This document shows, in pieces, positions 36,293 through 49,310 of a stretch of DNA of 64,000 nucleotides. The position numbers and the translations under genes were made by a program. Position 1 is the stretch's first letter. Each line of letters begins with the position of its first letter. Source of the stretch: Burhinus oedicnemus (lineage: Eukaryota > Chordata > Aves > Charadriiformes > Burhinidae); contig VFFE01007105.1 of NCBI GenBank assembly GCA_008921705.1, forward strand, positions 84,520 to 148,519. The letters are read 5' to 3'. The notes under the pieces are model-generated. The model searched no databases. It saw nothing but the letters and a program-made list of their open reading frames with translations, and was not told the DNA's origin.

Positions 36293-38638
36293 GGGTGGAT
36301 GAGAGGAGGCGATGCCAAGCTGTGCCAGGAGGGAAGGAGCATCCCTGTGTGATTTGAAGGCTCGCTCGGACTCCTCCTCCTGATTCCCACCAAACGCTCA
36401 GGCCAAACCAAGGGGAGGATTTTTTCCTCCTCCCTTCAGCGGTATCATTCCCGCCTGGAGGATTTTGCTCCAAGTCCTTCAGCTCCGCCGCTTGCCTGAG
36501 CCAGAGGAACACGTTTTGAAGCACCTTCGCTGGCACGCACCGCGTCGCCATATGTCAGCTCAGCTCTGGCGAGCAGGACTTCTGGGGCAGGGTGGTTTTT
36601 TCTGAAATAAAGGGCTTTTGCACCGTGTTTTCCTCCTTCTCCCAGGCTGTATGTGCTGCTCTGGCTGGCTACCCCATCAGGAGCGACTGTGCTTCCCTAC
36701 GCTGCGATTCGTCACACCATAGGGAACGCCGGGAGCATGCAGGATGTGAGGCAAAATATTAGGGCAAATGATTGTGATATTAATAATTAACAATAGCCTG
36801 ATTTACCTGACGTGGCACAGAGGTAAGAAAGGTTTTCTGTGGTTTTGGAAGGGGCAAAATAAGAAAGATCCTTTAAAAAAAAAAAAAATATGGACTCATT
36901 TTGCAGCTGAGTGCAGGGCAGCCTTCCCTCCCTGCCGCTCTCCCTGCTGCCACCAGCGTGAGCTTTCCAAAGCCAGGCTTGGAGCGAGCCGCTCCGGAGG
37001 AGCTGGGTTGCTGTGCCCTCACTGGGACCCCCATAATCCCTGAATCCCGGCAGGGAAGCAGGTCTGAGGACCAGGAAGGTCCCAGGTCCATGCAGAAAAA
37101 CCATCGGCTGCCCTGGAGCCGGTGATCCATCAGCGCCGAAAGAAACCTGCAGCCACCGCGTGCCGGTGGGGATGGATTTGTTGTTCCATTGCAAGCGCTA
37201 AACCTCCGTGCTGATGCCTCCCGATGTGCCGGCACGGGGGGGGCGTTAGGCAGCCCACCCAGCGGGGAAAAGCCCCCTGCGGCAGCGCTCAAAGGACCTC
37301 CAGCCTCCCCAGTTCCTTTCCCGCTGGGCAGGAAGGACGTTGGGTTTCATAAAACCCGGGGAACAAGTTCTCAGCTTTGAAGTCGAGCAAAAAGCAGCTC
37401 CGACACCCCCTTGCCCAAGCACAGCCGGGGCCTCTCTATTTATTGATTTTTAACTCTGGCTTCTGACATTTAAACAGGATCCTACGTGGAGTCACGGCGC
37501 CAGGCTCCCGTCCAAGCATCTCCCCAGCACGGGCACATTCCCCAGAATTAGGCTGGGGACCACGCTGCCCAGATCCAGAACCTTGGTCTGAAACGTGGGG
37601 CGGGCTAGGACTTTGTCAGGAAAAGGTCACAGCTGCTTGCCGGGAAGTGAAATAATTAACGTCAAGCAAGTCCTTGCCTTGGAAAAAAATCAGCTTGAGT
37701 TAGGGAGGCTTCTAACCAGGCAAAGCCGAGTGCCAGGAGCTGAGAGGAGCAGCTCCGTGGGCTCGTGTGAGACGTTGCCTCCCCCTGCCCTCCCGCTGCC
37801 TGCCCGCCGGAGCCGGAGACCTGCCCAGCCCAGCAGGATGGGGCCCAAAACGAGCTAAAAATACCCAGCTGCCCCTAAAATTCTTAATAGCGGAAACAAG
37901 GCAGAAAACGCAGATTTCGGCCCCCTGCATACGACGGGCTCGGTTGTTCCCCCAGCTCAGGGCACAGGCGTGAAATCCTCATCTCATCAATTATGCGGGC
38001 GATGCTATTTCTGCCCGTTAATATTTCGGTAGGAGCAGCGAAGGCTTCCTGACTTTCCCCGGGGCACGGGGCAGCCTTTGCGGGCACCGGACTTGCTGGC
38101 AACCTGGGTCTCACCCCAACCTTCAGCCTGAGCCGTACGCACCCGGATTTTGGGTGTACGGAGGTATTTTTCCCCCTCTGGGCATTGCGTTCTCTCCTTC
38201 GGCACCACTGCCCAGGGCTGCGTCTCAGTAGGGGGGAATTTCCCCAGGATAAAAGAGACATTTCCAGGAGAGTGAACACCCAGCTGGAGCAGGGAGCTGC
38301 TAAATATACTGGGAATCTGCCTTCTCCATCCTCTGGGATGGGGTTTAAACAAGAAAATTCCCAAAGGATTTCCCTCTGCCCTGGGGACTTTACCCCAGAG
38401 CTGTGCTGTGCCTCTCCCCACAGCAATGCTGGAGGTCACTCGGCTGGGAAACGTCGTGTCCCCGAATCCCACAGCTGAACTTATGGCTGAAAGGCTCTTG
38501 GCGGAGGGAGTGAGAAAGCAGAAAACTAGCAGTGGGGAAAGACCCTCCAAATAAGTTAAACCTGCCAAATTCGAAGGGATTGGGGAGGTCTCGGTGCGAG
38601 TTCCTGGGAGCAGAGCAGCAGTTTCCCTGGCACGTGCG

Positions 38639-38758
38639 GAAGAACGACGCACGGCCTTGGCAGAAACGCGATGCGCGGCATGGACAGAAGCAGGGCTCAC
38701 GGTACGGATAGAAACACGATGCGTGACATGGACAGAATGAGGGTGCGCGGCACAGGTC
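38639..38758. repeat. minisatellite, 24-bp unit, five copies
   Basis: Five tandem copies of exactly 24 bases, each beginning GAA and including ACGATGCGYGRCATGGACA-like sequence. Copies one, two and four are closest; three and five form a variant type, suggesting a 48-bp higher-order unit. The unit length keeps a minus-strand frame open as an eight-residue repeat (HRVSIRTV, HRVSAKAV). Confidence 0.85.
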
Positions 38759-41700
38759 ATGCCTGGCCCCAGGGACGTGTCACCCCGGACTGAGCCGCGG
38801 GTCCCGCACGCCGCAGGGAGCCCCGGCACCGTCACCAGCCGGCTGCCCACCACGGATCCTGCCTCCCGCTGCCGGCAGGGAGCCACGGGGGATTTACACT
38901 TGGCAGCGCAGAGACTGTTTGCATCCGATCTGCCTTTATTTACCAGCTGGGAGTCCCCAAGCAGGGCGAGGAGGGTAGGACGGATGGGGAGGTTGAGACA
39001 CGGGACTGCACCTTCCCATCCAGTTTTGAGCGATTTTCCTTATTTTTTTTAATTTATTTTTTTTTTCTCCCAAAAGGTCAGCTCTCTTGTCAGAGCTAGA
39101 AGTCACGATCATCTTCCCTGATATCAGTGTAATCGTGTTTGATGAGTCACTTGTTTAACGGGAAGAGGCTGCCGGTTGCTATAGGGATGGCGGCAGAGGG
39201 GAGAGGATCCCTTCATTACCCTAATCACTGCTTGTGACGGAAAAAACACAACCCCAACCGATTCCAGGCCAAAATCCCCTTCAGCACAACTTTTTGACGG
39301 TTTGATATGCCGGGCTTTCCCCAGCCACGGGGCTGCAGGGATGCCCGGGCAGGTCCCTAAGCGTGGGACAAGCTCGAGTTTGGGGACATCACAGGGCTGG
39401 GAAGTGGCAAGGACCAGGGAGGGATACGGATAAGCACAGTGCTCGATGTCGGGCTTGGATGCCACGGGGAAACTGGGAGCTGCAGAGGCTGCAGTGGTGA
39501 TGGAAGGAAACACCTCACCTCCAGGTCGTTAAATATCCGTCCCTCCTCAAGCTGTTTCTCCATATCTCAGGAAAAACTGCGGCTCCTGGGAGCGCCAGGG
39601 CTGATCCCTTTGCCAGGTGGCCGGTGCCTTGATTTGCAAAGGGGAGATGCTGGCAGCGCCGGGGCAGCTGCGGCTCTTTGTCACCTTTGGAAATGAGGCC
39701 ACTGGGTCACGGAGTCCAGCAGCCGAGGTCGCCGGGACCCATCTCCTCCTGGCTCGGTGCTTGGCAGCCTTTCTCCCCGCTGGGTTTCATTGCCATGGGG
39801 CATCCCTGTCCCACTGCTGGGCACCTCCCAGGGGCACCCGCTTCGTTCCTTTGCCCTTTGCTTCACCTTCTCCTCTCCCGTGCCAGACTGGGAGATTTAT
39901 TCCCCAGAGGAAGCTTCTGGCCACTTCTACAGGGAACACGGGGGTGGAAATTCGGCCAGGTCCATCCCTGCAGACCCCCACTGCCGTCGGTAGCCCCCCC
40001 ACCATCTGCACGATGCTCGGCAGAGGTGCTGCTCTCCCCCGGGATACACCCTGCTTTCCCAGCTCTTCATTAGGGAACTGCTAATTACCACCATAGTGTT
40101 CATCGATGCCGTTTCACCGCAACGCTCTCGTTTTGTGTAAATGGGCTAAATTTAGCTCCACTGCTCCTGCCGGGGATGCAGCTTGCCTGCTCACACTTTT
40201 TCCTCCAGATCAGGAGAATTTGGTGCCTCTCGACGGTGGGGAGGAGAGAGGGGAGAAACCTCCAGCCTTCAGCCTCCAAAAAGGTTCGTACTTGTTCTCT
40301 CCCGCAGGAGCGGGGTTTGAAGGGCTCCTTAATGGGCTCCCAGCAGCGCTGGGTTTCAGAAAAGAGCATCCTTCCCCCTTCACAAATCCCACCGTGGAAA
40401 AGAAAAGGTGGGAAGAATAAAAGGAGGATGGCACCGGCGCAGACCCAAACCTTCGGGTACCAGTTGCCTCTCTGGGGGGCAACGCTAGAGGCATTGCAGA
40501 AGAGCAGGTTTTTGGGTGCTCTGATGCCAGGGTTGCATCGAGAGCGCTGGGGAAGGCTCTCTCCTGCCACGTCTGTGCTCTACAAGTGGCTGTGATCCCA
40601 TCAAGCCCAACCTTGTGAGCAACTCTGTCCCCCAGCGTTTTGGGAGTTATTCACGCTGGCAATGCCGTGCCCTTGGAAGGGGAATGAGCGGGCTGTCGCC
40701 CCTCTGCTCCACTGACGGCTTGGCACGAGCCGTGTGGGTCCCATGGTGTTCCTCCACACGAGAAAAACCTCTAACACAGCTGGTCCTGGAGCAGCTCCGG
40801 GGATGGGGACATTGCGGGGAGTGGCTGTCACCGGAGGAGAGGCAATGGGGAAAAACCGCATGTGGTAACGCAATGGCCCCACGGCTTCGAGCGCTCCAGC
40901 CCTGTCTGCTCAACCCATCTCATCCCTGGGTGCGACACTGGGACCAGCACAGGCACCCAAATTTTGCTGTTGTCCTCGGCACGTTGGTCCATGGTGGCGC
41001 CGGCTCTGGCTTTGGGCAAAGACCCCAAACCCTGCGCAGCCACTGCGGGGGCTTGCTGTGCCCCCCAGCCTCACCAGGTCCTGCCAAGCAGCGGCTCTCA
41101 GCCTCTCTGTTTGTTTGCAAACAGGCTGCCGGAGATGGCAGCGTGTGCTGAGCTGCAGCGCAACTCACGCGTGGCTCGGTGGCTCGGGGACCCGGTGATG
41201 CTGCTGGGGCGATACGGCTGCGAGCGCCTGGGAGCAGGGATGGGGGCTGCTCCGTTTCCACCGGGGCTTAGCGGAGAGCTGGGTCCGGCCATCCCTGCCC
41301 GCGATGCCCAGCTCGGGCATGTCACCCATCCCACCTGCACCAAGTGATGGAGGTACGAGGGGCAAACCTGGGACATCCCCTTTGCTGGGGAGACACCCCT
41401 TCCCTCCCACGCTTGCTGCCTCTGACCCAGCGGAGACAGCCTGGAGGGATTAAGGAGGCAGGAAGAGGCTCAGCCGGCGTCACGGCTGTGCAGCAGCCTG
41501 GAGCCCACGATTTATTTATTTCCAGGTACGGTTTACGCGGGTGAAAACTGCTGCAGAGATGACAGTGGGGAGGAAGGGCTGGGGGCGAGCTGCAGAGCCG
41601 CAGGCAGCAGTGCCGGGCACCCCACAGCACCCAGCGCCGACAGCCCCGAAACCAGCGTCAACGTCATTTTTACGTTTTATGCACTGTCCCCAGGGCCAGA

Positions 41701-41786
41701 AGGGCTTCCGTGGACGAAGCCACCCTGGAGAGCCCAAAATTCCATCCTTTGGGAAGGGATTGGTGGTTTCCCATCTGCTTCATGGG

Positions 41787-41985
41787 ATGTCTGTCCCCAA
41801 ATCTGCCTTGCTGGGTGCCTGAGTCCCCCAAATCCAGCCCCGTTGGGTCCCTGCATCCCAAACCCTGCCTCGTTGAGTCTCTACACCCCAAATCCCACCT
41901 TGTTGAGTCCCAACCCCCCAGCTCCTGCCTCAGCGAGTCCCTGACCCTCAAATCCTGCCTCGCTGGGTCCCTGCACCCCAAGATC
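41787..41985. repeat. minisatellite, 30-bp unit, about six copies
   Basis: Tandem copies of a 30-base unit of the type GAGTCCCTGACCCTCAAATC plus CTGCCTCGCT. One copy is 32 bases. On the minus strand the period gives a ten-residue repeat (RDSTRQGLGC-like) that is unlikely to be a real protein. Confidence 0.85.
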
Positions 41986-43942
41986 CGTGACCCCAGAGGG
42001 GACAGCCATGCCCACATGCCCCTCTGTCCTATGGGGAGGGGAAGATGCTATACGGCCGTGCAACTAAATGATCATTAAGCCCGGTGTGTAATTAAATCTG
42101 ATCTAAAAATCCCGGAGCTTGGGATAATCTGTGGCTGGGTGGCTATTTCAGGAAGGAAAAAAAAAATCCCCCTGCTTTCCCCATCAGGTGTTTGAGACAC
42201 ACGAGAGGCAAAATAGCTTCTTCACCTCGCCGAGCACGGGAGGCAGCTGGCAGAGGGGGAAGCAGGAGGCAACCGGGATCCCGCTGCTGGAGCTGCGGCT
42301 CGGAAGGTCGGCCCCGCACGCAGCCCGCGCCGGCTTCACGCCGGGATACCACGGGCAAGCGAGCAGAGGGCTATTTTTAGCCGCTTGGCTTTTTAAGAAA
42401 ACAAAAAAACCCCATCCAGGAAAAACACCGCTGATACATTGGGAAAAATAAATCCAGCCTTGATCCCGGTCCTTGGGAGCATCCCCTGCCCTCCGGGGAG
42501 TATCCTTGCACCCTCCTGCACTCAGAGGGGCTGCGCTGGGGTTGGGGACCGGACCCCCGGCCCTGGCTCACCGCAAATTTAGAGAAATATAGGGGATTTC
42601 ACCCCAAGGCACAGCCTGTTTGGATTGCCTGTCTCTGTTTAACTGGAAATAGGGAAGGGAACACCCTGACCGGGGTCAGGGCTGCTACTCCGTGCACAGT
42701 CCGGGCAGAAGCACCCCAAGGCGTCCCACCGCCGGGTGCCCACGAGCACCTTCCTCCCTGCTGCTGCACTTACATGACCAGGCAAAACCAAGGGCATCTT
42801 TTTTCCCCCCCCAAATTACAATATTTTCATCCTTGAAACATTTCAAGCTGCCCACAGCAGCACACGGAGCGTGACGCAGTCCCGGTGTCAAGTCCTCACC
42901 TTCCCAGTGTCCTGCAGTGGGATGGGTGCTGGCCCCTGGCCCCTGCTGCCCAGCCACGGGGGACAGGAGGGAACAACTTAGGAGAAATGTCCCCAAAATA
43001 GGGCATTTCAGCTACCCCAGATGCCCCAGCAGGGGACAAAATCCTGGCGGGGGAGCAGGGCTGTGTCTGGGCAGCGCAACCCGCTCAGCAGGATAAATAA
43101 AAGGGAATTAATAGACAACGAGAGCCGGCTGGACATCCCCCAGCCAGACCACCCAGCTCACCCCTCCATCTACCGCCCCCGAATCATCGGCAGCTCCATG
43201 GCGGCCACCGACAGCTTTTGAGAGAGCCCCAAGACACGCTGCAGCGAGGGCAACAGGAGAAAAAGAAAATGCCCGGCTTCTTCCGGCACCCGAGGAAGCG
43301 GCGATGCCGCTGGAGCGGCGCAGGGGAAGGCAGCAGCTGACAGTGCCGACTCGGGGAGCGTTGGCTGCCGAGGGGGCGAGCGGCAGTTTGAATCCATCAA
43401 AGATGTACAAGTGGAAGGGAGACCTCCCTAAACGCTTCCCACCAGGCTTGGAAACGCATGGGATGAAAAACCCAAAGCAAGATGGCGTTAATCATCCCAA
43501 CCGGGGAGAGATGGAGAAGGGGTCTGCGGGCCAGGAGAGCGGCCGCTCGGTGATTTTTGGGGCATCCCAGCCGCTCGCACGAGCGCTCGGAGGAGAGCCG
43601 GCTCCCTCCCAGCGAGATCCGCCAGCCCGGCGTGTTATTTTTTTCAGTGCCGAGATATAATTAGTGCCAGTTCTTCAGGAGCTGTCACTCACCATCACGC
43701 AACGTTTGCTTTTCTTAGGAATATGACTAACTGGCAAATGATTAAACACGCTCGGGGAAGGAGGAGGGGGAAGTGAAAATTTTTTTTCCTCCCTGGAAAG
43801 AAAAAAAAACCCCAACAACAAACCAACTTCAGGAGCCACTTTGCGGTCCCAGAGAGCGGAATAAACTTTGCCAGCGCCCGAGGAGGGATGCGTGAGCCAC
43901 TCGCCGGTCACGCCGGGTAGCCCACGGCTCCTCCCAGCACAA

Positions 43943-44002
43943 GGATGCTCGGAGCCACGGCCGGGGTGGCGGGAGTCACCGGGATGCTCGTAACCACGGC
44001 CG
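43943..44002. repeat. short direct repeat, 39-bp period
   Basis: GGATGCTCGGAGCCACGGCC at 43943 recurs at 43982 with two mismatches. Only two copies are present. Confidence 0.6.
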
Positions 44003-45999
44003 CTCTGCAGGGACGCCACCACGACAAAAAGCCAAGCCACCTTCCTGCCAACCTCCCGCTCTTCCCGTTTTCCCCATCGCTGGCAGCTACAGGCGGCGCT
44101 GCGGAGGATGCTCTCGTTTGCGCTCCCTCCCGGCAAAGCGGGTTTCTCCAAGCTCATCTCCTCGCCAGCGTTGCTTCGAGGAAGGAGGCGTCTCCCAGGG
44201 ACCCAAGGCAGCACCGCTCTAATTACTGCCCCTTAGCTGCGACCCGCAGCCCGCGCTGCAGCCGAGAGCCGAGCTGCGGCCTCCAGAGAGCCCAACACCG
44301 GATCCCGCTCTTTCAGAGGGGATATTTCAGAGAGGTTTTACGTTTTGTTGGAAGGTATTTTTAGAAGAAGATAACGCGGTTGCCGGCTCTCACGGGAATC
44401 CTTCTGTCCCCGAGTCATTGCTGTTGAAGCACTTGGCTCAAACTGTGGAGAAACAGCGTGGAGAAACTGGTTTTCCCAAATCCAGTAACCTCCTCCCGTT
44501 GGGGGATGAATGGGAAACTTTGGCAAAACCAAAGCTTGGCCTTTCTGCCGGGTCTGAGGCTCAAGAAACCGAGAGGCCCCAAAAACGCAAACCTAGCTTT
44601 ATCTTCAGTTTTATACCACCCATGAGAAACCAGGCAAATAAGGGTAAAACCTCCGTTCAACTCTTCACTTAACTGTACCTTAGGGGTAAGTTAAGGAAAA
44701 TATTTCCATTTTGCTCTGTCTGGTGGCTTCGCGTACCCTTCTATGCCCCTTCCTGGCCTGAAGACCCACTCTCTGATCCTCACCACCCCGCGCTTGTCCC
44801 CACATTTTGGGGGACACCCCGAGCACCTGCCGGGAGGCTTTGAAAGGTGCCAGCGAGCGCCCTCGGCACAGGGGCACGGAGGGGTCGGGGCCGTTCCTCC
44901 ACCTGCGTCGGCAGCAGGTACCAGCGTGGTTTGGTTCTTTTATGCCGAAGTGATGGCAAAGAATTTTGCAGGAATAAACTGGATTTTTTCCAAACTCGTG
45001 GCCTTTCGCTTGGAGAAATATTGTGACTCAAAATCTGAAAATGAACAGTTTAACATTAAAAAAATTTAAAAAAAAATTGAAAAAAAGGACTTGGAAAGGC
45101 TTGCCAAGAATAACATTTTTTCCCCCATCACCACCACGTGCTCTCTCATGCGACTCGCTGTGCCCTTGCCGGGGAGGAGCGGAGGGTTTGCTGGCGCGAG
45201 GGTGGAAGCGAAGGGACCCGGAGGAGGTTCGTAACGGAGCAGTCTTTTGGCACTGATGGATTTTTACCTCGGCTTGTCCAGGTGACGGGGAAGGGGGACC
45301 TACAGGCGTGGCTCGGACTTGAAAAACACAAGGCAACTTGACGGTGCCCCAACTCCAGCCGAACACCCACCCACATGGGTTTTGTCGCCCAGGGACCGGC
45401 CGTGACGCAGGGACGTGCTGCTGAGATGAGACTTTCCGCCTGCCACAGCCCCCTGAACACGTGGCGTCCCCGCGACCTGCAAAGACACTGCCGCAGACCT
45501 GATGCTGTCAACCTACCCAGCGTATGTCCAATTGGCCATCGCTAAGAGAAAAAAGAACAACGGACCCAAATTGCAGGGGACGCGGAGTCCAGACAAGGTC
45601 TCGCGAGGTCGGAAATCTGTGCCGACGTTGACACGAGGTTCCTGGCCAAATACATCTTTCCTGCTGGCTTTGACCGGGGTCTATCACACAAAGACCTCTG
45701 AGATACCGACCCTCTGCTCCCAACTGCCTCTGGGCACAGACGCCCCAGTGCAGCAGAGCTTTTCCAGATGTGGTTTCCCTTCCTTCGGGCCATCCCTTCC
45801 CTCCCTCCGTTTCTCCACGGCGCAGTCCCTGCTTTCTGCTTTACAGCGCTGCAGCGACACGTTGCAGTAGATGCAGGCTGCTTCTCACGGAAGGAAACAA
45901 ATGCACCATAGAGTGCTAATTAGGATACTTAATTACAGACAAAGTTATTCAGCTCCTGCTGAAAACCACCTGCTATTTTCTTTTGTGTCTACACCTAGG

Positions 46000-48900
46000 G
46001 GTAGACAGAAGAAACAGCTTCAGCTGTATTTGACCTTATTTTCATCCGTGGCCATGGTCTGGTGGTCAGTAGCAGCCTGAGGTTCACTCTAGCTGGTCAG
46101 CTGGAGCTCCTGTTAACTTGTCCCTTCTAAGTCCAGGCCTTAAAGCCAAGAGAACACCTCTTTCCATCTCTATATTCCTCACGTAATATATTTTGCTAAA
46201 GCAGCTACACTCCAGATAAAAACCATCATGAAAAGGAAATGAATTGTGGGTAGACCTGGAGACATTCCCAACTCCAAACACAGCTCTCAGCCCCCATCCT
46301 TGCCTTTCTCCCCTTCCTTTGCAAGCTCCTACACTGCCTGTGACTTGGAAATCACCAGGGAAGACCCAGCTGGGACTATCTGACCTTTTTTACACAAATG
46401 GCAGTGTCATCTGTGTCCCCACTGCGTGCCCTGGCTTTGGTGCAGCTCCCTGGGGCTGGATCCAGGCGCAGAGGAAGCTTCTCAGCATGGCACCAAAAGC
46501 CTTTTGCCCTCAATAAATCTGGGCCAACGTTATCTAGAGTAATACTTTGGGGGCTCTGATATTTTAAGACCTTCATAAATCCTTTCTTATCTTTGCCCTT
46601 CAGGTCCAACTCCTCCTCTTCGGGTTTCTAAGCCACCCTCTATTTCAAGGCCCCTGTGCTTCACTCCCCATCCAAGTTGACACTTGGGTCCAGTCCCCAT
46701 CATGCCACGTGGGTCTGGGACAGCATCTGTTCCTACACTCATCATCTCCCAGGTCCCAGATCCACCTCTCCAGACAAACATACCCTGGCATGGCACGAGG
46801 TGCCCCGACAAAGGGACGAGTTACCAACTGCAGCTGCTGGAGACCCTTTGCTTCCATCTGGAACCGGCACGTTCCACATCAAGGCAGCGCAGCAGCCTCA
46901 TGCCCTCCCTTGCTGGGTTCCCCGGCAGCTCACTCCTCGTCTCCTTCGGCAGGCAGCTAACGCACCAGCCTCCCAACAGCATCCAGCAATTCTGCTGCTC
47001 CCTTTCCCCTCGGGGACCGCAGAAGGGAAGGAGGCTGGCCACCTCCCACCTCCCCAAACGCCACGTTCCACCTCTCCAGGCCCAGCTGATCTCACTACAC
47101 TTTCTTTTCAAGACAAAGCTTTTGCAGGAGGTAACCAGTTCTCCTACAACAAGGTCCTGAAGCCGGATTTTCACAATCTTTACGCAGTTTTTAGTAGTTT
47201 CTGGACAAAAATCCAGCAGATTGTACTGTTTCTGCAGAAGATGAAGGAAGAACACAATGAAATACGTTGCTGAAGTGCTGATAACCACTGCAGTGGTTTG
47301 TATTTGTGTTTGTAATTTGTATCAGGGAGCTTTTAAAACAACTGACAACTGCTAAGCGTGCTCATTATTAGCAACTCAAATAACACGCTGCCGCCACGTG
47401 GCTCGTCCTTCCCTGTGAGGGCTTCCTCTCTCCTGCCAGGGGCAGCGCAGAGACCTTGCACGCCCTACAACAGGTTCACACAAGTAACAGCCCAACGCGG
47501 GAGGCAGCAGCCCAGGTTGCCCAGGGACCTACGACACCCTGCAGTCCACGCCACCGGGTCCAGCGCTGCGGCAGGCTCTGCAGTACACCCAGCCTCAAGC
47601 AGCGAGATCCTCAGCCTGGCCCAGGGCTGCTGGGCTCCGCTTTGACACAAAAGCGGGTCCCCAGATGCAACAGAGCCAGCACACGTCCCCTCCAAACACA
47701 GGCGGACACAAAGGCGAGTTCCTTAAAATGAACAGCCAGATGGCAGAAAGGATCAAACCGTCTTCCTTTTTGCAAAGCACTGTCTTCGGAATAAAAGGGT
47801 GAGATGACCCTCACGCTATCCCACCGATACTGCTTCATTTTTAACCTCACGGGCTCTGAACTATCGTCTCTGGACACCTGATCCCGCTGGGCTGCTGCTT
47901 TCAGGAACCAAACAAAGGCTGGCTGGGTGGGTGGAAACAAATTCTGTAGGATAGGCCCCATTTTCCAGGAGCGGGAGGGAAGCAGACAGAAGTAGCCCGA
48001 AGGTTAATTAGTGCAACAACAGCAAATGCTAGCAGGACTTTATATGTTGAGAATTAATTATGTTTCAGGGGATTGTTTCCTTTTGATGAACGCTGAGGAC
48101 CACAATGGGAAGGTTTTACTTGTCTCAGGGGCCTTTGTTAGTCTATTTTCTTTCTTGTACCAATCAAATATGATTTGTTTTAAACATATCCTAAACTGAA
48201 CTGGCATGGTGACTTTAAAAAGCTCCTGCTGGTAACTAGAACACGCCAAGCACAAACACAGATTCATAAACAGCCTCCGTTTCGGAAGTCTTTAGGGCAG
48301 AGCCTGTCCACAACCCAACTGGGGGATCTGCTGAACTGGAAGAGAATAGCAACACGGACCGCGTTCTGCTGCTGCTGCTGGTTAGCAGAGACAAGGAACA
48401 GCCATGGGATGGGGCTTCACCCTCACTCCAGAGCTGGGTTCCGGAGAAGAGCTGAAAGCGACAAGACCAGCTCCCAAATCCTAGTATCAGTCCTGCCTTA
48501 CTGGTACCCAAAGCTAAACCCACATTGCTTTCAGAGGGTCTGCTTTGGTCGGTTGCCCTCAACAAAATGAATTCTGGGTAACGCTCTTTCTGGAGTGACT
48601 GAAAGTCACTAGAGTTAAAATTAGCTCCATTTATTTATTGCTATTGTGTGACCTGGCAGGACAAGGACCAGACAGTATTTTGGATTTAAAACGTGTTTTT
48701 ACAGAGCAGCTGTCATTTTCGAATCCCGTTTGCTTCTGCTGCGTTCTGCCCTAGTCCCAGGAATTCCTACTCACGCGAGCAGCCTTTGATCAAATGTTTC
48801 CCTTATAAAAGCGAACTCCAGTGAATGACACAAAATGAAGACCTGTCCCGCAACGAACCTGAAAAGCTCCAAGCATATGGTACTATTTTTGCTTTTAAAT

Positions 48901-49310
48901 GTCTCTGTTCCCAATCAGTCAGATAATATTTGCAACAAAGCCTTACGGAGTCCGACAGCAAGGGGAGAAAGAGGGAGAAGGAAAAAGGAAATCACAGGGA
49001 AAGGCAACGGCAGAGCTACAGAGGATGAAGAAGAGATTAAGGAATATCAGCAGTCGGATGGGTGTCAGGGGAAAAGGCCCTGCGTAACCTCTCCTCGGTT
49101 TACCAGCACATCAGTTATAATCTATGACACAGAATTATTCATTTCTCCTGGTTTAAACCACTTATGAACAGGTTATATGCATGCAAATACAGCGGTCAGA
49201 ATCCCTCAGCCAGCAGCACGGAGGGAGAAGCTAAGGAGAGCGAGCGACTAACCAATTACTTCTATTTCTGCCTCGGACTGAAATTCAAGGAAAAGCATTT
49301 GGGCCATGAG
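46000..49310. other. isochore transition, no gene recognised
   Basis: Sequence changes from GC-rich to AT-rich between about 46 and 48.6 kb. A few non-repetitive stretches, for example 48050-48240 with GACCACAATGGGAAGG and a CCAAT-type element, may be conserved non-coding DNA. No exon with family resemblance was found on either strand. Confidence 0.5.

Larger units (their letters stand above)
31560..46000. other. GC-rich intergenic DNA, no gene recognised
   Basis: Very GC-rich, with numerous open frames (up to 293 codons at 38005-38886 on the minus strand) that show no family resemblance. At least four minisatellite-like tandem repeats have lengths divisible by three, which keeps frames open by chance. 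A few balanced islands (33735-34085, 35220-35270) look regulatory. No ribosomal, tRNA or transposon sequence was recognised. Confidence 0.55.

Noticed and set aside
35757..36551. 264-codon minus-strand open frame
   Set aside because: GC-driven frame crossing the 36.2-kb minisatellite; no domain or conserved motif.
38005..38886. 293-codon minus-strand open frame
   Set aside because: Contains the 24-bp minisatellite, is rich in Arg/Ser/Pro, has no recognisable domain, and is explained by high GC and 3n repeat length.
41670..42017. Minus-strand frame with ten-residue tandem repeat
   Set aside because: Direct product of the 30-bp minisatellite read in one frame; equally open on the other strand.
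25000..47000. GPR12/GPR3/GPR6-type receptor expected between the two genes
   Set aside because: The coding region would be a single ~330-codon frame with seven hydrophobic segments. No frame on either strand has this length and character, and no DRY- or NPxxY-type motif was seen.
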